From Diphasiastrum complanatum (taxonomy: Eukaryota; Streptophyta; Lycopodiopsida; Lycopodiales; Lycopodiaceae): a DNA stretch of 64,000 nucleotides. Shown here in pieces: positions 1 to 13,070 of this stretch. Position 1 is the stretch's first letter. Every line of letters starts with the position of its first letter. Both the position numbers and the translations under genes were made by a program. Where the stretch lies: the NCBI GenBank assembly GCA_029204225.1, contig CM055100.1:31324149-31388148 (forward strand), read 5' to 3'. A model generated the notes under the pieces. It was not told the DNA's origin, ran no database searches, and saw only the letters and a list, made by a program, of their open reading frames with translations.

Positions 1-273
<273 letters not shown>

Positions 274-1606
274 TCGACGATTACAAATGTGGTTTAGAAA
301 AACGTCCTTGCCATTAAATTCCAATATGTCATGGTGAAAAAACCTAGAAAGGGCCAAAATCTATGATTTTTGCTTGTTTTTTCATGAAATTGGATGGTAG
401 GGGGTTGTAGAACATCAATTAAAGCTGGGAAAAGATGAAGCATAGTCTTTTGAAGCTGTCCTAGAAGTTAGAGCCAAGAATTCCAGCAATTGGGTTTGTA
501 GGAAGTAAAAAATTAACCAATTTTGGTGAATTTTGGGGGGTGGATTTCTCTAAGTCCATAAGGGGATCATTTTGGATTTTTTACAGCATGATTTGTATTC
601 CTTTTACCTTCCCAGCAAGCTATCAGACATGTGAATTGATGGGTAGAGGCTTATGTTTCAATTCCATCAAGTTTGTGGCAATTTTGTCTTCTAGAAATCA
701 AGAATTCATGGTTCTCAGCCCATACTGCTTCATAGGATCTGTATGAAGGCTTCATGGAGCTCTTAAAGACCATTTAAGAATGTTTGGATCATCACTTTTA
801 GGCTTGGTTGAGTGTTTGCATGTTTTTAGGCAGATTGGGCTTGAAAAAGTGCGCCCTCCTACAGTTTTTTTGGCTATTATGAACTCGCACGTGTGAGTCC
901 TAGGTGGTAGAGGCTGATGTGGCAAGAGTCTTGTTCACTAGATCTCCCTCAGTATTGAGCTTTACAACACCCAATTTGGTGTCCTGTAGCCAAAGTTATG
1001 ATCATCTGAAGTTTTGCAATTTTGTGTGCAAAATTTGTAGAATTTCAAATTGTTCTGATTGCATGCAAGTCTCCTATTTTGTAGTATTGTGCTTGCATGG
1101 AATGTCTGCATGTCGATTCGTAGAGTGATTTTGACATGCATAGGTGGTTTAGATCTATTTTGAGTGGTTATACACATGTACTCTGATTGATAGATACAAA
1201 ACTGGGTTTTATAGCTGACAATTTCCGTGGAACTTGATTTTACGTAAAATTTCGTAATTGTGAAAAATCAGTTTAATGTCGCATGTCTTGCATGCCTGAT
1301 GGACATTAAAGTAGTAAAGTTAAGAATCGAACAGTGAATCAAATTTTCGATTTTAGTTGCTTAATAACTAATAGTGCTTTTTTATGAGTTTTTGAAAAAA
1401 AAAATGTTTTTTTTTTACATATTAAAAGTGCAAAAATTGAAAAATTTTAGTTTTTTTCCAATTTCTTGAAATATCTATGAAATTGACTAAAAATAGTGAT
1501 TTGATCATGCTAGAGTCAATTTCAGTCGATTTTGGTCAACTGTGCTTCACTATAAGTTAATCTGATATTAACTAAATTTAGTAATTTTCAGGATAGATAT
1601 GTGGAG
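274..1606. other. No gene seen; leader region of the downstream gypsy element
   Basis: There is no supported coding sequence in this AT-rich stretch. It has homopolymer runs near 1,397-1,415 and one CACGTG site at 888-893. It may be the untranslated leader of the chromovirus whose gag remnant begins at 1,607, but no primer binding site was recognised. Confidence 0.4.
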
Positions 1607-1759
1607 ATGGCCGAAGAAACTTCAAATCAAGCTACGAATTTAGGTGCGCCATCTTATATCGTGATTTATCAGCAATTGAGTACGACGCTCAATGATATGA
1701 ATAATCATAATCAGATGAGAGAAAGCATGTTCTCACTTTCAAGGAGAGTGATAAGGTAG
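1607..1759 (+). pseudogene. gag N-terminal remnant of G1
   Basis: A 50-codon reading frame begins ATG GCC GAA GAA and stops at 1,757-1,759. It is hydrophilic and lies where the gag start of a gypsy element should be, just after the leader. The next 190 bases give only short interrupted frames before RT begins, so the capsid, zinc knuckle and protease have been deleted. The assignment rests on position rather than on a recognisable gag motif. Confidence 0.4.
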
Positions 1760-1955
1760 TTACATTATTTGGCAGTAATTTTGTACGTCCATTGGATCAG
1801 ATTTCTACAGTTAATGAAATGGAAACATTGGATTATTTTGAGTATGAAGTTTTTTCAATATGTACTATTCTAGTTGTGGATGTTCCTGAAATGATCTAAA
1901 TGGTTGTGAATTCTCAACAATTCTTAACTTAGTAAATTTAGATCATGAACAAGCA

Positions 1956-2880
1956 GTGAAAGAACAGATCATAAATAGATTTAGGGATGTTTTTCCATTT
2001 GAATTACCTCATGGTTTACCACCGTCTAGGTCAGTAGACCACAAGATTGAGCTAATTCCAGGAAGTCAACGTGTCTCTAGACAACCTTATAGGTTCTCTC
2101 AGAAAGAGGAGACAGAGATTTCAAATCAAATAGAAAACTATATGAGGATGGGACATATACAACCTAGTAAATCACCATGGGATGCTCATGTTCTTCTTAA
2201 AGCGAAGAAAGATGGAGGTTTCCATATGTGTGTGGATTACAAGGATCTTAATAAAGTGACTATCAAAAATAAATATCCATTACTCAGGATGGATGACCTT
2301 GTAGATCGCTTGGGTGGAGCATGGTATTTCACTTAGGTAGTTCTTAGGACAGAGTACCATCAAATAAGAATTAAGTCGGAAGATGTCCAAAAGACAAGAT
2401 TTTGTTCTAGATTTGGTCATTATGAATTCTTAGTGTTGCCATTTGGATTAACGAATGCTCCAGCAGCGTTCCAGAAAATGATGAATGATTTATTTCGTCC
2501 ATATTTGGGGAAGTTTGTGGTTGTATTCTTAGACAACATTCTCATTTACAGTAAATCCTTGATAGAACACGTAGAACACTTAAAAATCGTCTTGATGAAA
2601 CTCCGTTAAGAGTTACTCTACGCTAAAGAGTCCAAGTGCGAATTCCTATTATCAAAAGTTGTTTTATCTCGGTCATAAGGTCACAATAAATGAGATCAAG
2701 ATTGACGAGGATAAAATCAAGACTGTGATTGAGTGGCCAATTCCGAGAACTGTGAGGCAAGTAAAGTCATTTTTAGGTTTTACACTTTATTTCAAGAGAT
2801 TTATTGAGGATTATGCTAAGTTAGCAGCACCACTTAATAATCTGACAAAAGGGTTTGTTAATAAAAAGAAAAAGTCCTAG
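1956..2880 (+). pseudogene. G1 reverse transcriptase (broken)
   Basis: The translation has the Ty3/gypsy RT signature: [43 protein letters not shown], then the palm motif. The palm motif reads FLDN instead of the usual F-x-DD: codons GAC (2,532-2,534) and AAC (2,535-2,537), so the second catalytic aspartate has become asparagine. In-frame stops occur at about 2,334 and near 2,608, and a frameshift near 2,650 leads to the thumb and connection segment (IPRTVRQVKSFLGFTLYFKRF). The enzyme would copy element RNA into DNA in cytoplasmic particles; this copy cannot. Confidence 0.9.
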
Positions 2881-3502
2881 GAATCAACGTAGCCTGCCTG
2901 TTGTTTGGAACGAGAAATTGAATCAATGTTTTGAGAAACTTAAAACAATGATTGTTTCAGCTCCTGTGTTACAAATTGCAAAATTTGTAAATCCAGATTT
3001 ACCTTACGTCATGAGAATGGACGCAAGTGATGTTGCAGTTGGAGCGGTTCTATTACAAATGGATAGGCCACTAGCGTTTGAGAGCAAAAAATTTACTGGT
3101 CCGCAGTTGCATTATACTATGCAGGAAAATGAATTGTTTGTTGTAATCCATGCACTTATAACATGGAGACACTACTTGTATGGTAGTAAGTTTGTAATGT
3201 ATACAGATCACCAGCCTCTTAAGTATTTTTGTAATCAACATGATCTCTGGAGGAGAAAAGCTTGATGGACTGAATTGATGCAAGAATTCGATCATGAAAT
3301 CCGTTACATAAGAGGCAGCTCTAATCAAGTTGCAGATGCTCTTAGTCGGATTGGTGAACTGAACGAGTTGTCATTCACCCAGATTTCTATGGATCTATAT
3401 CTTTCGCTGAGAGAAAAAAATGAATCAGACTCCCATTTTGGTCACATTTGGAACATTGTTCAGACCGGAAGAAATGTGGACAATGTTGAGTCAGAAACAT
3501 AG
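2881..3502 (+). pseudogene. G1 RNase H region
   Basis: This follows RT after a frameshift near 2,860. The frame contains MRMDASDVAVGAVLLQ and MYTDHQPLKYF, which are the D-containing RNase H blocks of Ty3/gypsy pol, then RGSSNQVADALSR, the usual end of the domain. An in-frame stop (TGA, about 3,263) interrupts the chain between the QHDLWRRKA and MQEFDHEIRYI segments. The domain would remove the RNA strand during reverse transcription. It lies in the usual order between RT and integrase. Confidence 0.88.
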
Positions 3503-4537
3503 GGGACTCAATTAACTAAGAAAGATAAGAAGGTTGTGGAACAATTCACCATTCGAGATGGATTACTATTTCGGAATGAAAAATTTTGTGTACCTGGTGA
3601 TGATGAGCTCAAACGTAAGATTTTGTTTGAATGTCATGACATACCCTGTGCAGGACATCCCGGTATACACAGGACTCTGGACTTGGTTAAAAGGGCATTT
3701 TATTGGCCAAAGCTCAAGCCATATGTCGAGTCATATGTTGTTAAATGCAAGCCCTGTCAAATAGCAAAGGCTAAACGCCATAAGGCTGGTGGTTTGTTGT
3801 ATCTATTAGATATCCCTAATAAAAGCATATCTATGGATTTTGTAGTTGAACTTCTGAAGACCCAATGACAAAATGATTCTATTTGGGTTGTAGTGGATCG
3901 GTTAACTAAGTTAGCTGCATTCATACCAGTCAAGTCAACTATAAAGACTTCTGAATTAGCCCAGATCTTTGTTGGAAGATTATTTTGGTGGTATGGTCTA
4001 CCCAATGACATTGTTAGTGATAGAGATCCTAAGTTCACAAGTCACTTTTGGGCAGCAGTATTCCATAAACTTGAAACTTCTTTAAGTTTAAGTTCTTCTG
4101 ATCATTCTAAATCATATGGCCAGACATAAAGGACTCATCAAACTACGGAAGATATTTTGAGGATGTATGTTTCTCACAAGCAATCTCATTGGGAAGATTA
4201 TCTCCCACTGGTTGAGTTTGCATATAATAGTAGAAAACATTCTGCTACAGGATACAGTCCTTTTATGCTTATGTACGGTTTTCAACCTAGATCTCCAGTA
4301 AATGTTGAGATGAAGTCTGTTAAGATTCAGAAGGTTGCTGACTTTTTGCATGATATGCAAGAGATGTTGCAAGCGGCTAAGGATAGTATCCGTACTGCTC
4401 AGGATAGAGGTAAACACTATACTGATCTTAAGAGATCTCCAAGAGATTTTAAAGTTGACGACTGGGTATATCTTAGGATTCCAAAAGATTCTAAGACATT
4501 ACATACAAGGAAGCATTATAAGTTGTCTACCCGTTAA
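3503..4537 (+). pseudogene. G1 integrase (catalytic Glu codon is a stop)
   Basis: The N-terminal HHCC zinc finger is visible (HDIPCAGHPGIHRTL through CKPCQ). The core follows with the first Asp in VVVDRLTKLAAF and the second in SDRDPKFTSHFW. The third catalytic residue normally sits in GQTER; here the sequence is GQT, then TAA at 4,127-4,129, so the catalytic Glu codon has itself become a stop. Other stops occur at about 3,866 and 4,535. The remainder (EDYLPLVEFAYNSRKHSATGYSPF) is typical of the family. Confidence 0.9.
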
Positions 4538-4554
4538 TGTGGACCTTTCAAGAT

Positions 4555-4876
4555 TGTACGTAGAATTGGTTCTTTGGCGTATGAACTCCATCTTCAAGGA
4601 AACTCAAATGCACACTCAGTATTTCATGTAAGTCATTTGAAACTAAGTTTACATGATGGTGGTACAGTTGGATCGGATGAGGATTTATCCCATTTGGAAG
4701 TATTGTCACTTAGTGTACCTTTGGAACTTGAGAAAGTGCTCAGAACCAAAGATAAGCAATTGAGAAATCATTCTATCTCTGAGTGCTTAATTCGGTGGAA
4801 GGGTCGTACTGAGGATGATGATTCGTGGGAGAGAGTTGATAGCATAAAGAAGAATTTTCCAAAGTTTAGCTTCTAA
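4555..4876 (+). pseudogene. G1 integrase C-terminus with chromodomain
   Basis: FKIVRRIGSLAYELHL and VFHVSHLK are the usual linker between integrase core and chromodomain. The final 45 residues include ISECLIRWKGRTEDDDSWE, which matches the chromodomain core (LIRWKG, then an acidic loop and SWE). In chromoviruses this module steers integration toward marked chromatin. The frame is open from about 4,574 to the stop at 4,874-4,876, so this is the best preserved part of the element. Confidence 0.88.
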
Positions 4877-4904
4877 GAATAGAAGCAATTTAAGAAGGGA
4901 AGAA

Positions 4905-5480
4905 TGTTATGTCCATGATCAGTACATAGGATACGGTATACTCCTAGCCTTGGATACACGGTACTCTAGTGAAACAAGTTGTTAGTTATGCCATGTCATA
5001 CTGGACGTGACCCAAAAATAACATTCTTGTGAGGCCCAGAACACACTAAATGGAGTTTAGACAAGGTATGAGATAGTGTATGTATGTGTAGAGTTATCAA
5101 TAGCAATTCTATGAATAGTTGGTCCATGCTTAAGACTCTATTCTAGATGAATCTATGTATAGGGAACTTAGGGCTATGCATGGCTATGTGCCCATGATGC
5201 TTTTGTCTCTATATATTGGGTCCAAACTCGCCCTACTCCTCATTATGGTTGTGGATTCATTGGCAGGCTCTCACTCTATATTCATGCTTCTTGTTCCTTG
5301 GCTCGGGAGTGAGGCTTCTAGAGTTTGATTGGATGCTTCTACTTGCTTGGGTGATTTCTCCATCGTGTGTTATCCATTGTGTTTGTGAATTGTAAGCAGG
5401 ATCTAAGGAGCTTCCCTTATACAACCCCTATGAGTCTCCCATAAATTTTTGTAATAGATTGTAAACAGTTGGTACGAGAA
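4905..5480 (+). mobile_element. 3' LTR of G1 (right end approximate)
   Basis: A purine tract (AAGAAGGGAAGAA) immediately precedes TGTTATGTCC at 4,905, a typical polypurine tract and LTR start. A TATA-like CTATATATTGGG near 5,210 would be the promoter. The right end is set roughly, because no second LTR copy is available for comparison. Confidence 0.6.
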
Positions 5481-8090
5481 AAATCTATGTTGTAGTTGTG
5501 ACCCGTAACCAACCTTCAAAGCAACCATAATCAACCGTAGGAAAAACAACTATGTGGATCTATTTGAAAAGATAGCATACAATCATGACCCATAAATAGT
5601 TTTAGGAGTAACGACTATGGGACTCTATGATGGAAAGCAGCACGACTGTCGTAGCATGTAATCATCCATCACAATCACATAATAGACAATTATGACCATA
5701 ATGTGAGTAATATTCACTAGTCTTAAATTCTAGTAGGTGAAGTACAATCAAAAGTACATTTCACATGACAATGTAATTATTGCTTTAATGGCAGCTCATA
5801 TAATGTCAATACCAAGGAAGAGATTGTATAAGCAGTTGTGACATTCACAAGATTGTATCGAGATCAAGACTAAGGACAATGAGCATATACATTGTACTTC
5901 TTTGTAGCGACAATAGCTCATGTCAACCTTTGTAACTATGATCTTTCATCCATTTTTTCTTTTTTCTTTTGTGAATGATTTATGCTGCTTAATTCAACCT
6001 TACATCTACATTTACTTTTTGCTCCATTGTTTTTTACTATTACAATTATGATAGTTTAGGTTGTAGCATGCTTCTCATTGTTTGCAATAATTTACCAATG
6101 TAGATTGAAAGAATTTTGGTGTAGAAAAGGCATTACGTGAGAGTAGTGTGCTTGCTTGTTTACATGGCTTGCCTACTTCAATCAACATAGGTTTCACAAT
6201 GTTCTGAATAAAACTTATGTGCACCCTTGATGTGCAAAAATTAATGCACACCACCCACCATTCTAAGGGTAAAGGATTTGAGCTTCTTAGCCAAATAATG
6301 GAGGTCAATATGCTAGAACCTGTCACACCCACTAGCAAATATTGAGATTATCACTTATGTTTAGCTAATCATAGCTAATACAATTCTATTAGCAACACTA
6401 TTGACATTATAAGTTTTCCCTTAGCACATGGATAATTACCAATTTCACCAAGTACTTATGCACCACCTAAGAATGTACTGGTTCCTTTTGCTCCTGTTTT
6501 TTCATAGGCTAGCGAGATCATTGCATAAGTCGTGATTTATTTACTTCCACTTTGTCTTGTAGCTGCATGAACCAACTTACATGTAGCTTGTTTCCTTGCA
6601 TGTATACGATTAATTTTTTTGAGAATCAAAGGCCAGGGCATTACTTCCAATGGCCATGGACAATATGCAGCGATCCACCAATAGTTTTGTCTCCAACAAT
6701 ACTGATCTGTAACTTTCCAACAACCTGATTTTCATCGAACACATGTAGCATCAGCTCTATAGGTCAACACTCCTGCCAGGGAACAGATTATGATCTTTCC
6801 TCTTCCAAAGAACAGTGTATATAAAAAGTCCTAAAAAACTATTAGCCATTGCAAGTATGTAGGTTTCCTTGACATAAAGATGTTCATTTTCCCTTGAACT
6901 CAGTATAATATCATGTTAAGAAGTTGGTTTCTAGCTATTATGGCCATATTCATGTGTCGTACATACTTAACCTTGTTACATACTAGATGCAACTACCATC
7001 TATCATCATAGCTTGTGGTGCCTCTCATGCTAGTTTTACTATTGCACTTGAGGCCCCCCCATGATTATGAGGCAGTTACTAATGATGATAAGTTTTTTCT
7101 TTTCCTACCTATTGTATATTATTAGTCCAAGTTCAACACAATAGCCAAAGATGTCAAATGCAATATTTGGATCAATGGGATGGTAGACATGTTTATGAGG
7201 CCACTTGAGACCATTGTTACCCTTGCATACACCAAGCTTAAGCAATCCTGCTATCACTACTGATTAAGCTAAACTAGGGCCCCTTGCTCCACAAGAATCT
7301 TTCAATTACTCCACATTTCTCAACTTTTATCAACTACTCCAGCTTGACTTTTAAGCTAGCCTACTCTTTTGGTACATTAGTGGTGTATGTGTTTCTTTTT
7401 TCTTTCATAGCTCACGTTGGCAAAAATGTTGGTGTTAGTAGGACACACAACTTGCAAATTTACCGTGATTTTCATAAGAAAAATGCATGTAAAATTTGTT
7501 GCATAGGATTTTAGAACTTCTAGAAGGGATATAAATTGGACAAAACCTAACTTGCTTAGCAAGCCACTATTAGCTAGTATGATTTAGTGCTATTATTTAT
7601 TTGATAGTTTATGTTTTGGACTATTTTTGAGTCCTTTGTAAGAAGCTCATCACTCTTCCTTGTGGAGGATAATCCATCAATTTCTTTTTTTTAGTATGTT
7701 TAGTTGCATAATATTGCATCCTGCATTTTTAATGGCATTTCATCCGCCAAATCTATGACTTGATTCATAACATCATCCCTTCCTCCTTTTTCTCACTACC
7801 AATAAAGCTACATGTATTCACACCCTTTGACATGTCCTTTCATCTTTACCATATTAAACACATAACACTTCAAAACTCTAGAAACTTCCTCAGCATATAC
7901 ATTGTAACATACCAAAATCTCATTAATATCTCTTTTTCTTCTCAATTGTAGTTATTCAATGCCAAGATTTCCGATTTGACACACTAAACACATATAAATA
8001 AATGATTCAAATCCTGCCACCAAACATCTCAAGAAAATTATGAAATGTTCTAATACCATCTCCTCTCCTAGTCCTCCCCCTAAAGCCAAA
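5481..8090. other. No gene seen
   Basis: AT-rich DNA with only short frames on both strands. I found no recognisable domain, RNA gene or clear repeat here. It may hold old, unrecognisable transposon DNA. Confidence 0.5.
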
Positions 8091-8215
8091 TGGCCTTTTG
8101 TTCATTTTGACTTTGTACCCTTTTGTCTCAATCAAAATGAAATCATCACTCATTACTTCTTTGAGTGTACCCTAGTCTATTGGCTTTTTCTTTGGAGAAT
8201 CACCTAATTTAAGCC
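8091..8215 (+). pseudogene. LINE reverse transcriptase zinc-finger fragment
   Basis: One plus-strand frame reads CLNQNEIITHYFFEC and then YWLFLWRIT. The spacing of Cys, the acidic and Ile residues, His, FFEC and Trp matches the zf-RVT module found downstream of RT in plant LINEs (typically C..C...E...HLFF.C......W). One of the paired cysteines is not obvious, and no RT core lies upstream, so this is a short decayed remnant. Confidence 0.45.
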
Positions 8216-9217
8216 CCTCTTCCTATTAAAACTATTCTTCATGCTCAAGTACGCCATGTTGATTCCCTCCTATTGTTGTTGTACAAGGCAAACACATTAC
8301 GAGCTACTGAACGATGCACCTAGTGCAAGAAATACCCAATCACTCATGTTTTTTTTTTTTTTGTCTTTAGTATGTTAGAACGACTTTTGTTATCTCAATT
8401 AAGACTACCATAGGCCTCTCGCACACTATGCCATTTTGTTTGTTATTTTTCGCTTCCATATAGACCAATATTGTTATTGTATGTTTGAGCTATCTTGCCC
8501 TTTTGATGGGGGCTTTTCACCATGAGGCCACGATGGTCTAACTTTTTGTGTATAACAAAGTACATCTGTAATAAAAAGGCACTCTTTTGTTTTCTGGCAA
8601 AAAAAAATAATATGCCCATATGAAACATTTGAATAATCTCCGAACCTCAACATAAAAGCAGTGACCAACTAGTAAGCTAAGCAACATAAATCTGAAAGCT
8701 TTGAAAGATGCCATTGCTCTATACTATTCATATCAGATATTGAAAGTTAATAGTTAGACCTGGAGGCTAATATCATCCAAAATTATTATCACGTTGTTTG
8801 CTACCATTGCTAAAATAGAAAGTGATAATTGATACAAAGGTCTAGTGGAAATGTACCATGCCTTGGAAGCGTACCATAGTGTAAAGTCTAAGTATATCAC
8901 CCACTCACATTCACAAAAAGAAAACAAAAGCTACAAAGAAGCAAAATATGGAGCAATAATTACAAAATATTTCATGGAGCTTCAAGGAATGTAGGCATGT
9001 ATCTCTTATTTGTTCTTCTAAAGTTTCATGTAGACAATGTATTCATGTTCATGAAGACATTAGGATAGATATCAATTTGAGGAGTCACTAGATTGAGCAA
9101 TTTGTAGCTCTTCGAATATTGCAAGAATTCCAATCATATTGCTATTTTTTTATATGCCTAGTTGGTTTTGTAAGAAAGGAATCATTTCAAATGAAAATAA
9201 AGTACTTTCAATTTTGT

Positions 9218-9388
9218 CACTTGAGCTTTAGAGAGTTAAAAAAAATACATATGTCATGTGTAAACCTTTCCAATGTAAGGAAAAAAAGAGGAAAGCTTAT
9301 CTATCACTTGAATTATAGAGAGCCATAAGAGATGTATGTCATGTGCATTTCTATCAAATGTAAGGAAAAAAAGTGCAAAGCTCATTAG
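9218..9388. repeat. Tandem duplication, unit about 87 bp
   Basis: The block beginning CACTTGA at 9,218 recurs at 9,305. Both copies carry the segments ATGTAAGGAAAAAAAG and ATGTCATGTG. The copies have diverged at many positions. Confidence 0.75.
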
Positions 9389-10570
9389 GACCAATTACTT
9401 GCAACACACACAATGAGGATGCTCGTACTTTATCTAACTTTTTTTAGATGGCCCCATGATGAATACAAGTGTGTGACTTTGAAGTTGGCCACCTTGACTT
9501 CCATAAATGACAACTAGGTTCATAAATTTGTTTATTTATTTCTGTTAATGACCACATTAACATGTTAAATGAAGATCAAAATTCACTTAAACTTTAAAAT
9601 CTAGTGCTAAGGAATCAATTGACAACATTTACAACACATGGGGCTCACAATCATGTACAATATATGCATATTTTTTATGACAATGTTCCTACACAATTTT
9701 GATCTCTAAAAGCTCATATGTATATTCATAGCCTAGAGTCAAGATTGGGTCAATATCGACGCTAATTACACTATTCAATTCAGCAACAACTTAACGGGTT
9801 GAAACAAATACATTGATGAAGCGGCTGCAATAATTTTGTTATGATTCTTTTTGAGATCTTTCTTTTTTCAATGAGTTTACTTCTACGTCATTATGTCCAA
9901 GGAGTGCAAAGACATTTTTATGTAGATTTAATGAGCTCTAATTATAATGAAAGGCAAACAAATTACAATCAAAACCTTACACCAACTAGATTTAGGTCTA
10001 AATATAGCAACAAGGGGCCAATATTATGTCTTGAAGGCATTATTATTTTCAAGTTTGGTGAAGTGGAATTGATAAACAAATAAACTTTCACCATATAAGA
10101 AATAAGCAAATATGTGTGAAATTATAATCAGTAATGTGGACCTCGTTCAAATGCATAGTTGGAGTGGTTTCAAGGATTTCTTATAGCTAATCTTTTGTAG
10201 TTTCTCCAATCAATAAGTGTACTTTCTTGTTTAAAACATGGCAATGAGGAATTGAATATAAAATTAATGAAAGTATGGGCTTGAGGAGCCATGTGGCCAA
10301 CAAGATTTTTCCATTCAAGTCCTGGTATATACTTGTAGAATCCAATTTTTTCTACCAACCACTTATAACTCAAGAAATTTTTGGTTTCTACCTTTGGTTT
10401 CCTCTTGCTTCAACATAGCAATTTTCTTCTCTTTCTTATTAGAAGTGCTATTGTATCACTTATTTATGGGAAACCCACCTAGTGTAGATAACCTGAAAAA
10501 CCTTTTTAATTTAGTATTGCTCTAAGCTAAATATTGAGGATTATGGAGTTGAATTGTTTGTAAAGCATTT

Positions 10571-10716
10571 CACTTGTTTCATCTTAATGGTAAAATGTTG
10601 AGGTTGTCTCATCTCATAATCCTAGCTTTTTTCATAAACCTTTTACTTGTTTCATCTTAATGATAAACGTTAAGATTGCCTCATTTCATGAACCTTACTT
10701 TTTCGAAACATAATGA
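10571..10716. repeat. Tandem duplication, unit about 73 bp
   Basis: ACTTGTTTCATCTTAATG occurs at about 10,572 and again at 10,645, each followed by similar TAAA-GTT-AG-TTG-CTCAT sequence. Confidence 0.7.
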
Positions 10717-11109
10717 TTTAGTTCCTCGTTGTTTACTTCGATTTGTTTCTTGCCAAGATCACCTCTCTGGGATTGATTCATTCTTGTTCCTTGAAAATTT
10801 TCCTATCTACTTGAGTTGATTGACATCCTTGGCACTAGCTTTACCACACATGTTACCAAGGCCCTTCAAGCTTCACTTCTTGTCAAGGCTCGAATAATGT
10901 GAAATCAAATTATCAAATTAAGGTCACCCATTACATTCATTCTTAGAGCATTTATTGTAGGACTTACCATATATTTTCACAAATGAATAAATCTTTCTAT
11001 CTTTTGAAGATAAATTTGGTCCTTTCACTTACAAATTTGCAAATTCCTCTATCATGTATTTTTTAAGCATAAGTGCTTAGAAGAAAGTAGTAATATCCAT
11101 TGTAAGCTT

Positions 11110-11605
11110 TGTTGGGCCCAAAAGCAATTTATTATCCTTAAGAATGAAGGCAGTTCTCCCTCAAAGTGTCTTAAATAAGGATAACAAACCAAAAAGAGCT
11201 TAAAATAGATCTAACAAGGACTAATTGGACTTAAAGATAGTTACGTTTAGGCAAGATATGGGCCTTGCCTATAATAGTCAATAGACATTAATTTTGAGGA
11301 TCTTTTGGCTCATTTGCAACTGAGAGTCTCTAGAGTTCTTCCTCCTCTTCCTCTTGTGAATGAGAACCAAGAACACATGATTGTCAGATGTTCTAGATTT
11401 CAATGTAGAGATCAATATGAGCATTTATGCTTACTTCTCTATTCTTGCTACATCATCATCTCTATTGTGTTGTGATTTTGGAGTACAATAGTTATATTCA
11501 TGGTATTGAAGTAGTATTTTTGGACTTTTTTTTTGTTTTTATTCTGCTATTTCATGTTTAGTGCTTGACACCGGTGATGGTGGATGTAAAGGAACATGAC
11601 ATTTA
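11110..11605 (+). mobile_element. Candidate 5' LTR with primer site
   Basis: The stretch begins TGTTGGGCCC at 11,110 and is followed at 11,606-11,617 by TGGTATAAGAGC, one base from the copia primer site complementary to initiator tRNA-Met (TGGTATCAGAGC). C1 inserted 243 bp further on. No partner LTR was found, and the left end is inferred from the TGTTGG start alone. Confidence 0.4.
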
Positions 11606-11859
11606 TGGTATAAGAGCAGCTTTTTATCTAGTTTATTGGGAGGTTTTGTAGATACTTTTTTGTTTGCTTTAAACAACTTTAGATCTAGGCTGTTGAGAGT
11701 GTTTCTTTTTCTATTTACTTCAAAGTGGAGAGAACTAGTTACTTTCTTTTTAGATGTTGTCGCTTGGAGGGATTTGAAATCAAGTAAGTTTAATAAGTTT
11801 GTTTAAGACTAGTTCATGTTTCAAATGGATGAAAACACACATGTGCATGCGCATGTACA

Positions 11860-12640
11860 TGTTAAAATTGTCAAATTCTAGCTATTTGATCTAATTTGAT
11901 TTGTGCTCCCATGTCTGGATGGTAGTCATAAATGCATCTAGATTTAGTTATATTGAATTTGTCTTGATTGACTTAGGTATGAACTAGTTGGAAACTAGTC
12001 AAGTAGAAAATTGCCATGTGGCACCATTTCATTGATAGATCTAGCATTCCCATGTGAATGAGACATGGTTCCCACGTGTGAGAGGTTGTTCACGTGTATA
12101 CATATCTGGAAAATATCAATAGCAGTTGATCTTGCAAGTTCCTATAAGTTAGGTGATTTTCCTCAAATCAAGCAAAATCATGGTGAGGCAATGGCACCAA
12201 GTTAGGATTCAAAGAGGTGGGGCTTATCTTGCACTTATTGGTTGATCTAGGATGACGTGGAATTTCACACACATGCCAAACTTGTTGAGTCAGCATACCA
12301 GGTCAAAATGTACCTGATCCATAAGTAGATCATCATTGTGAATATGAGACTTGATGAGAGATATTGATTTTGAGGCATATACTTGTTTTTTTCACTATTT
12401 GTGTTGTGATTTCTCACATTGCATGCTATCAATGGGTAATGTATTGTAATCTTTGCTCATTGTCCGTACACTGACAATATTTCACATGTGTGAGGCCGCT
12501 CTTGAGTCATACTGATCATTCATCAATTTGTTCTTGCTGATTAGATGCAATATTTGATCTAGATCTAGTCATTAGCATTGTGATTAATCAATCTAATTGG
12601 CATCCAATGCCTCTTGTGGATCAATTGGCATATTTCAACA
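11860..12640 (+). mobile_element. Left LTR of C1 (781 bp)
   Basis: It begins TGTTAAAATTG and ends TTTCAACA just before the primer site. It is matched by the right LTR over its first 440 bp. Two CACGTG sites (12,073-12,078 and 12,091-12,096) lie within it. Confidence 0.85.
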
Positions 12641-12652
12641 TGGTATTAGGGT
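12641..12652 (+). other. C1 primer binding site
   Basis: TGGTATTAGGGT directly follows the LTR end. It is a decayed form of TGGTATCAGAGC, the site pairing with initiator tRNA-Met. Confidence 0.7.
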
Positions 12653-13070
12653 CAAGTACAATAGGCTATGATAATGACCAATGAACACACCCAAATTGGC
12701 AAGTTTTTTAGTGTTTGATCTAATCTTGTGAGGGCGAGCTAGAAGTGAGTGGTAGCATCAAATGTTTCAGATCAAATTGAGTTTTTGGCTGCAGGTGTAC
12801 TGTTCACATGTGTGAGTGAAGAAACATTGTGTTTCTACTTTAAAGCCTTAGTATATTTCCTTGTATTTTTTACTCAGTTGGCCGACATTTCGGGTCGGGC
12901 CAACACTTCCAAGCATCAATGGTGAGGATAAACTATTGGGCATGGACGAACTATCGGACCTCCACTACTCGTGTGTGAAGTTTTTCAAACTATCACGCTC
13001 CGCCGCCGCCATGCAACATCAATGGAAACATACTTAAACATATGTTTTAGCTTAACCTTAGCTAATCATT
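12653..13070. other. C1 leader joined to the left edge of C2; boundary unresolved
   Basis: Sequence after the C1 primer site leads into the nested C2. The C2 right LTR is truncated at its 5' end, so the true start of the C2 left LTR cannot be fixed by comparison; it lies somewhere between about 12,880 and 13,070. There is no coding signal. Confidence 0.4.

Larger units (their letters stand above)
1607..5480 (+). mobile_element. G1: decayed Ty3/gypsy chromovirus, 5' end missing or unrecognised
   Basis: Domains run in Ty3/gypsy order on the plus strand: short gag remnant, reverse transcriptase, RNase H, zinc-finger integrase and a C-terminal chromodomain, then a purine tract and an LTR starting at 4,905. 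The integrase-chromodomain arrangement places it among plant chromoviruses. Most of gag and all of the protease are missing between about 1,760 and 1,950. Several in-frame stops and two damaged catalytic sites make it a dead copy. No matching 5' LTR was seen, and the right end of the 3' LTR is only estimated. Confidence 0.85.
8216..11109. other. No gene seen; two short tandem duplications
   Basis: There is no supported gene. The stretch holds the two tandem duplications listed separately (9,218-9,388 and 10,571-10,716). Short frames on both strands show no family features. Confidence 0.5.

Noticed and set aside
5481-11109. tRNA or other RNA genes in the empty stretches
   Set aside because: No cloverleaf with recognisable A and B boxes could be seen by eye. 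The only tRNA-like signals in the window are retrotransposon primer sites.
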